Positions 15,285-18,359 of a DNA stretch of 18,359 nt are shown in pieces. The notes under the pieces are model-generated. The model was given only the letters and a program-made list of their open reading frames with translations. It made no database searches and was not told the origin of the DNA. Each line of letters starts with the position of its first letter. The first letter of the stretch is position 1. Where the stretch lies: assembly GCA_900770215.1 (NCBI GenBank), contig CAAGJW010000069.1, positions 1-18,359 on the forward strand, given 5' to 3'. Source of the DNA: Bacteroidales bacterium. Lineage in GTDB: Bacteria; Bacteroidota; Bacteroidia; Bacteroidales; Muribaculaceae. Made by a program: the position numbers and the translations under genes.

Positions 15285-15920
15285 TCACTCGCTGTCGCTG
15301 GCAAACTTCAGAGCATTGCGCTCGCTGCTCTCGATGCGGCGGTTGCGCCAGCATCGCCGGCACAGGGCCACATACTTGTCGTCACCGCCTATTTCCACCT
15401 GGTTGCCGTCGGTCACGATGTTGCCTTGGGTATCGATGCGGGCATTCACAATGGTCTTGCGGCCGCATGAGCAGGTCGACTTGATCTCGTCGATGGAGTC
15501 GGCAAGCTCAAAGAGGCGGCGTGAGCCCTCGAAGAGGTGCGTCTGGAAATCGGTGCGCAAGCCGTAGCACACCACATTCACCCCATAGTCGTCGACGATG
15601 CGAGCCAGCTGGTCGACTTGCTGGGCGCTCAAGAACTGGGCTTCGTCGATGAGTATCCAGTCTTTCACTTGCAGCGTTTTTTCAAACATGTCTTTCAAGT
15701 ATGCATAGAGGTCCATCTCGGCATATATCCACGTGCACTCGCGCTCAATGCCTATGCGGGAGCGTATCACATTCTCCTTCTCGCGGTTGTCGATGATGGG
15801 CTTCATGCACAAGTATTGCATCTTGCGCTCCTCAAAGTTGTAGGCTTGCGTGAGCAGCAAGGCTGTCTTGGCCGATCCCATCGTGCCATAACGGAAATAT
15901 AGTTTGCCTATTCCATTCAT
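15285..15920 (-). CDS. tdk: Thymidine kinase (class II, tetrameric type)
   Basis: 211 aa, normal for the family. P-loop GTMGSAKT at residues 12-19; NFEERKM and a conserved MKP follow; Walker B/catalytic segment DEAQF at 92-96. A lasso-type C-terminal part carries zinc-binding cysteines CSC and CRRC. It phosphorylates thymidine with ATP in the pyrimidine salvage pathway, in the cytoplasm. The P-loop has Ala where the classical motif has Gly before Lys; my recollection is that an Ala or Ser there is common in a subgroup of bacterial kinases, so activity is expected. It is a single-gene unit with a -7 box upstream and a strong terminator downstream. Confidence 0.95.
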   Translation of the reverse strand: MNGIGKLYFRYGTMGSAKTALLLTQAYNFEERKMQYLCMKPIIDNREKENVIRSRIGIERECTWIYAEMDLYAYLKDMFEKTLQVKDWILIDEAQFLSAQQVDQLARIVDDYGVNVVCYGLRTDFQTHLFEGSRRLFELADSIDEIKSTCSCGRKTIVNARIDTQGNIVTDGNQVEIGGDDKYVALCRRCWRNRRIESSERNALKFASDSE

Positions 15921-15945
15921 CTGTCTTATGACCCTTTTGTGCGGG

Positions 15946-15953
15946 CAAAGTTA
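15946..15953 (-). promoter_or_regulatory. Bacteroidota -7 promoter box for tdk
   Basis: TAACTTTG on the minus strand matches TAnnTTTG, 25 nt before ATG 15920, with a TTG about 20 nt further upstream. A perfect 12-bp palindrome GTTGTTAACAAC (15982-15993) lies just beyond the -33 region and could be a regulator site. Confidence 0.65.
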
Positions 15954-16028
15954 TGAAATTTATTGTCTCTCCACAATTAAAGTTGTTAACAACGCGTCAC
16001 CCCCATGCTCGTCACGCTCCCCAGCGCT

Positions 16029-17030
16029 TCAGTTGTCGCTCATGAAGCGGTGAAGCTTGTTTTTCAGCTTGTCTTTGTACTTGTGGTACTTGTCCTTGAC
16101 CTCGCTTTTTGTCTTCAGGTAGGTCTCGTTGTGATTGCCGGCCGACTTGAGCGGCTCAATCTTGTCGGGCACCCCGTTGCTGTATTTCTCCTTCACCTCG
16201 GGCAGTATTCGCTCAAGGTTGGAGATGCGCTTTGAGTCGCTGGGGTGGTCGCTCAAGAAGCCGGGGATGTGCACTTTGGGCGACGCCTGCATCTTTTTCC
16301 AGAACGGGATGGCCTCGTCGGGATCGTAGCCCGCTATGGTCATGAGTATGAGGCCTGTGTCGTCGGCCTCGCGTTCCTGCTTGCGCGAGAAGGGGAGCAG
16401 CAGGCCGTAGTTCACGCCCATGTTGTACACCGTGTTGACCACATCCTGTGTGGTCTGGCTGCTGCCCGATGCAAGAAGCCCCACAGCCAGGGCTCCTACC
16501 TGGGCCGCAGTCTCACGCGACACATACTTGGCACTGTGCTTGCTCACCACGTGAGCCACCTCGTGGCCCACCACCACAGCGAGCTGGTCGGCGTTGGCAC
16601 ACTGCGGCATGATGCCGGTATACACCACCACCTGGCCGTCGGGCAGGCAGTAGGCATTGATCTCGTCGCTTTTCACCACCTTGAAGCTCCAGTTGTAGTC
16701 GCCGGCGCGGTCGCCGCCCAGGGCGCGCAGGTACTCGTCGGCAGCTTCGGTGATGCGCTGGCTCACGCTCTTCACGAGCTTGATTTCCTCGCTACGGCTT
16801 CGTCGGGTGGGCGTGAGGTCGACATTCTCATCGGCCGTCGATTCCTCGTTGCTGTATTCTTCGGGCGCCACCGACTCTTCGGGCTCTTCGTCAACACTGT
16901 CGACAACGGCCGGCACGCTCTGCTCCTCGCTTTGGGCAGTGTCGCGAGTCGAGCTTCCCGACCCGCACCCCGTGGCCAGCATCATGAACGCGGCCAGCAA
17001 CAATATCGTAAAAGATTTAGTTCTCATCAT
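16029..17030 (-). CDS. M48 family metalloprotease lipoprotein
   Basis: 333 aa (start at 17030 or at the adjacent ATG 17027). Signal peptide with lipobox LATGC, then an acidic Ser/Glu-rich linker to about residue 75. The peptidase domain follows: HEVAH at 156-160 (two zinc ligands and the catalytic Glu), third ligand E221 in EREAD, and DHPSDSKRISNLERILPEV near the end. These are marks of M48B/C (HtpX/Oma1/BepA-like) zinc proteases. The C-terminus is a Lys-rich helix (DKYHKYKDKLKNKLHRF). As a lipoprotein it should act on the periplasmic side, probably in envelope protein quality control by analogy with BepA/LoiP; there is no TPR region as in BepA. Monocistronic with its own -7 box. Confidence 0.94.
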   Translation of the reverse strand: MMRTKSFTILLLAAFMMLATGCGSGSSTRDTAQSEEQSVPAVVDSVDEEPEESVAPEEYSNEESTADENVDLTPTRRSRSEEIKLVKSVSQRITEAADEYLRALGGDRAGDYNWSFKVVKSDEINAYCLPDGQVVVYTGIMPQCANADQLAVVVGHEVAHVVSKHSAKYVSRETAAQVGALAVGLLASGSSQTTQDVVNTVYNMGVNYGLLLPFSRKQEREADDTGLILMTIAGYDPDEAIPFWKKMQASPKVHIPGFLSDHPSDSKRISNLERILPEVKEKYSNGVPDKIEPLKSAGNHNETYLKTKSEVKDKYHKYKDKLKNKLHRFMSDN

Positions 17031-17063
17031 GAGTAGAACAACAATTGAAAGTATTAGCTACTG

Positions 17064-17071
17064 CAAATTTA
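17064..17071 (-). promoter_or_regulatory. Bacteroidota -7 promoter box for the M48 protease gene
   Basis: TAAATTTG on the minus strand fits TAnnTTTG, 33 nt before the first ATG at 17030. The -33 element is weak. Confidence 0.5.
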
Positions 17072-17223
17072 AGCAATTAACTCCTGAAATCCCCACAATT
17101 CACACAAAAATTGCAACTTTACCCACCATGAGCAGCCAGCTAAGGCCCTTTCAAGTCGTGTTCATTCACTATTCGCTTTGAGCCGTTTAAGGACGCGCAA
17201 TCTGTTGGTTCTTTTGTCATGGA

Positions 17224-17241
17224 AGAGCCGAATTTGGCTCT
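17224..17241. repeat. Inverted repeat in the 17031-17302 gene-free stretch
   Basis: AGAGCC (17224-17229) and GGCTCT (17236-17241) form a 6-bp stem with a 6-nt loop. It lies 62 nt past the stop of the leftward gene at 17303 and could be its terminator, but lacks a U-tract on that strand. The rest of 17031-17302 has no gene I can support; a 70-codon minus-strand frame there overlaps 17303 out of frame and has no recognisable content. Confidence 0.3.
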
Positions 17242-17302
17242 CCTTGTAACACTCTTTTTCCTCGGCCTATGCCTTGGCAAATCGTGATAAAGCAGGCTGA
17301 TA

Positions 17303-17725
17303 TTACATGCAAGCCCAGCCAAATTTACGCACCAGCTCTTTAAATAGCCCATGGTCTTTTATGGGAAGGTGCACGGTAATGTACTCTTGTGCATCAGCGT
17401 CGAGCGTGTAGCCTTTTTCGGGAAGTCTTTCTTCAGGCAAGGTGTCGCTCTTAAAGGGAGTTATACAGAGATGGCCTCCATTTTCAACTACTTCGTAGTA
17501 TTCTCCCTTTATTTCCGGAGAGACAAACAACTGCTGCAAGTCAACCTTTCCTGTAAGAAAGTCGGTTAACTTTGCATTAGATATTTTCACTGCTGTGTAC
17601 CTTGGCGTTTCATCGTCGGCATACAGTAGGCAGATGTATTGTGCGTCAAACATGTCGCGTGCAATGAAGAGTTGTGGCTCGTCATAGTAATCTAATATCT
17701 TGTCAATGATAAGTTCGTTGTTCAT
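17303..17725 (-). CDS. Unrecognised small protein, possibly DUF6575-like
   Basis: 140 aa, acidic and soluble, with no signal or membrane segment. It begins MNNELIIDKILDYYDEPQLFIARDMFDAQYICLLYADDETPRYTAVKISNAKL and continues with TGKVDLQQLF. That opening (DYYD.P.LF..RD....Y..L) reminds me of DUF6575, a small family of unknown function; confidence in that link is low. Its ATG shares a base with the stop of the upstream gene (TAATG, 17723-17727), so translation is coupled and the two products likely act together. AT-richer than the housekeeping genes to its left, consistent with acquisition. Confidence 0.72.
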   Translation of the reverse strand: MNNELIIDKILDYYDEPQLFIARDMFDAQYICLLYADDETPRYTAVKISNAKLTDFLTGKVDLQQLFVSPEIKGEYYEVVENGGHLCITPFKSDTLPEERLPEKGYTLDADAQEYITVHLPIKDHGLFKELVRKFGWACM

Positions 17726-18189
17726 TATTCTTCCTCCACCTTGGCTTGTGTTACATCAAAATTTGTGCTACGCCACCATGAATAGTGAGAGTCGCGGAAT
17801 GTTTTTTTCATTTTTCCGTCTTTTGGTTCCAGTTCTACTGCGGCAATAACTGAATGTTTGAACTTTGGCAGTTTTAAACGTTTTTGGGCATCTTCCTTTT
17901 CCTTGAACAATGAAACAGCTCTTGCTATGCACTCGTTTACCCCTTTCCCAACAAATATCTTGTTTGGCTGTAATTTCTTTTGAGAAAAGAAGTCAGGAGA
18001 AGTGGCAGGATTGCCACCGGCTATCCTATAAAATACACCATTACATGAAGTCGCATCTGATGGCGGACATGCAACTGGCAAGTTTTCAAACCATTTCATA
18101 TGCCACGTTTTATTGCAAATATAAACAGTTTCTCCCAATCTGCCAAACTTTATGCGTTGTATTTCAAAGATAAGGCACGGCTCTTTCAT
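17725..18189 (-). CDS. Unrecognised protein, first gene of a coupled two-gene unit
   Basis: 154 aa, basic and soluble, no signal peptide. Visible features: a Cys-containing N-terminal half (VYICNKTWHMKWFENLPVACPPSDATSC), a central FVGKGVNECIARAVSLFKEKEDAQKRLKLPKF, and a strand-like HSVIAAVELEPKDGK before an aromatic C-terminal segment SHYSWWRSTNFDV. I do not recognise a family. The stop overlaps the next ATG by one base. Upstream is a TAnnTTTG box overlapped by a perfect palindrome, suggesting a repressible promoter. Possible roles (toxin-antitoxin or defence pair, or immunity genes) are guesses from layout only. Confidence 0.7.
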   Translation of the reverse strand: MKEPCLIFEIQRIKFGRLGETVYICNKTWHMKWFENLPVACPPSDATSCNGVFYRIAGGNPATSPDFFSQKKLQPNKIFVGKGVNECIARAVSLFKEKEDAQKRLKLPKFKHSVIAAVELEPKDGKMKKTFRDSHYSWWRSTNFDVTQAKVEEE

Positions 18190-18198
18190 TTAAGATTG

Positions 18199-18214
18199 TT
18201 TTGACCAGTCAAAA
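18199..18214. promoter_or_regulatory. Operator-like palindrome over the promoter of the two-gene unit
   Basis: TTTTGACCAGTCAAAA is a perfect 7-bp inverted repeat with a 2-nt centre, 10 nt upstream of ATG 18189. It overlaps the predicted -7 box at 18210-18217. Size and symmetry suit a dimeric repressor. The binding protein is unknown. Confidence 0.45.
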
Positions 18215-18217
18215 TTA
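18210..18217 (-). promoter_or_regulatory. Bacteroidota -7 promoter box for the two-gene unit
   Basis: TAATTTTG on the minus strand matches TAnnTTTG, 21 nt before ATG 18189. No good -33 element is visible, which would fit a regulated promoter. Confidence 0.45.
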
Positions 18218-18251
18218 AGGTTGTTTTATAGCTGTCTTTGCCTGAAAAAAG

Positions 18252-18272
18252 TTGACTCATAAACAGAGTCAA
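18252..18272. repeat. Inverted repeat before the right-edge gene
   Basis: TTGACTC (18252-18258) and GAGTCAA (18266-18272) are perfect 7-bp arms around a 7-nt loop, ending 2 nt before ATG 18275. It shares the TTGAC/GTCAA half-site with the palindrome at 18199-18214. It could be an operator, a leader hairpin hiding the start codon, or an element end. Confidence 0.4.
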
Positions 18273-18274
18273 AG

Positions 18275-18359
18275 ATGTATCAATTACACACAGAAAAGCA
18301 GAGGCTTTATTTCAACGGGGTCATCCGCCTTCACTATGAAGAAGGCATGGGTGAAGACA
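18275..18359 (+). CDS. 5' end of a gene cut by the window edge, possibly HTH/transposase-type
   Basis: The frame is open from ATG 18275 to the last base: 28 residues, MYQLHTEKQRLYFNGVIRLH followed by YEEGMGED. The pattern RLYF..VIRLHYEEGMGED resembles the start of small helix-turn-helix proteins of Bacteroidales that act as, or accompany, transposases or recombinases, where an HTH follows directly. The evidence is short, so this is tentative. It diverges from the two-gene unit, with both inverted repeats in the 85-nt gap between them. Confidence 0.4.
   Translation, partial: MYQLHTEKQRLYFNGVIRLHYEEGMGED

Noticed and set aside
17140..17352. 70-codon minus-strand frame next to the two-gene unit
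   Set aside because: Overlaps the 17303 gene out of frame, no promoter, start signal or recognisable content.
1..18359. tRNA, rRNA or CRISPR array
   Set aside because: No cloverleaf, rRNA segment or regularly spaced direct repeats were found by eye on either strand.

Overview
The window looks like a Bacteroidales chromosome (phylum Bacteroidota), probably one of the higher-GC gut lineages such as Muribaculaceae or Prevotella-like genera. The reasons are TAnnTTTG-type -7 promoter boxes upstream of several genes, few Shine-Dalgarno sequences, families largely confined to Bacteroidota (DUF3256, a DUF5036-like lipoprotein, Bacteroidota-type Rhs with a JAB-like toxin tip), many lipoproteins, and a dockerin-ended secreted enzyme. 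The genus is an inference. Most genes are GC-rich. The AT-rich exceptions are the toxin tip with its partner gene (about 1180-2430) and the two-gene unit at the right end (17303-18189), and both look like transferred accessory DNA.

Left accessory block (1-3000). An N-terminally truncated Rhs gene starts next to a terminator-like hairpin. It keeps the GC-rich YD-repeat/Rhs core and switches abruptly to an AT-rich C-terminal JAB/JAMM-like toxin domain (HSHP...PSG...GD). Six bases downstream is a lipoprotein gene, the likely immunity gene. It is followed by a second lipoprotein gene broken by an in-frame amber codon. Together these look like a detached Rhs toxin-tip/immunity cassette.

Middle (3171-13669). 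A secreted phosphodiester-glycosidase (NAGPA-type) protein with a C-terminal dockerin-like repeat pair runs rightward and converges on a leftward DUF3256-xseA-xseB operon (exonuclease VII). Upstream of that, also leftward, are sbcD-sbcC (Mre11/Rad50-type nuclease), a DUF5036-like lipoprotein and a small outer-membrane beta-barrel protein. Two DNA-repair nuclease complexes are therefore encoded next to each other on one strand. ATGA overlaps at DUF3256/xseA and sbcD/sbcC indicate translational coupling.

Right part (13711-17030). A YitT/DUF2179 membrane protein diverges from a PF04020-type four-helix membrane protein, which has the best promoter in the window. Then come thymidine kinase with a clear intrinsic terminator, and a periplasm-side M48 metalloprotease lipoprotein.

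Right accessory end (17031-18359). An unexplained intergenic stretch is followed by two unrecognised, translationally coupled (TAATG) small genes. Their predicted promoter overlaps a perfect 16-bp palindrome, an arrangement expected of an autoregulated accessory or defence-type module. A second inverted repeat precedes a rightward gene cut by the window edge, possibly an HTH/transposase-type protein. The two best candidates for something new are the Rhs-JAB cassette and this right-end pair.
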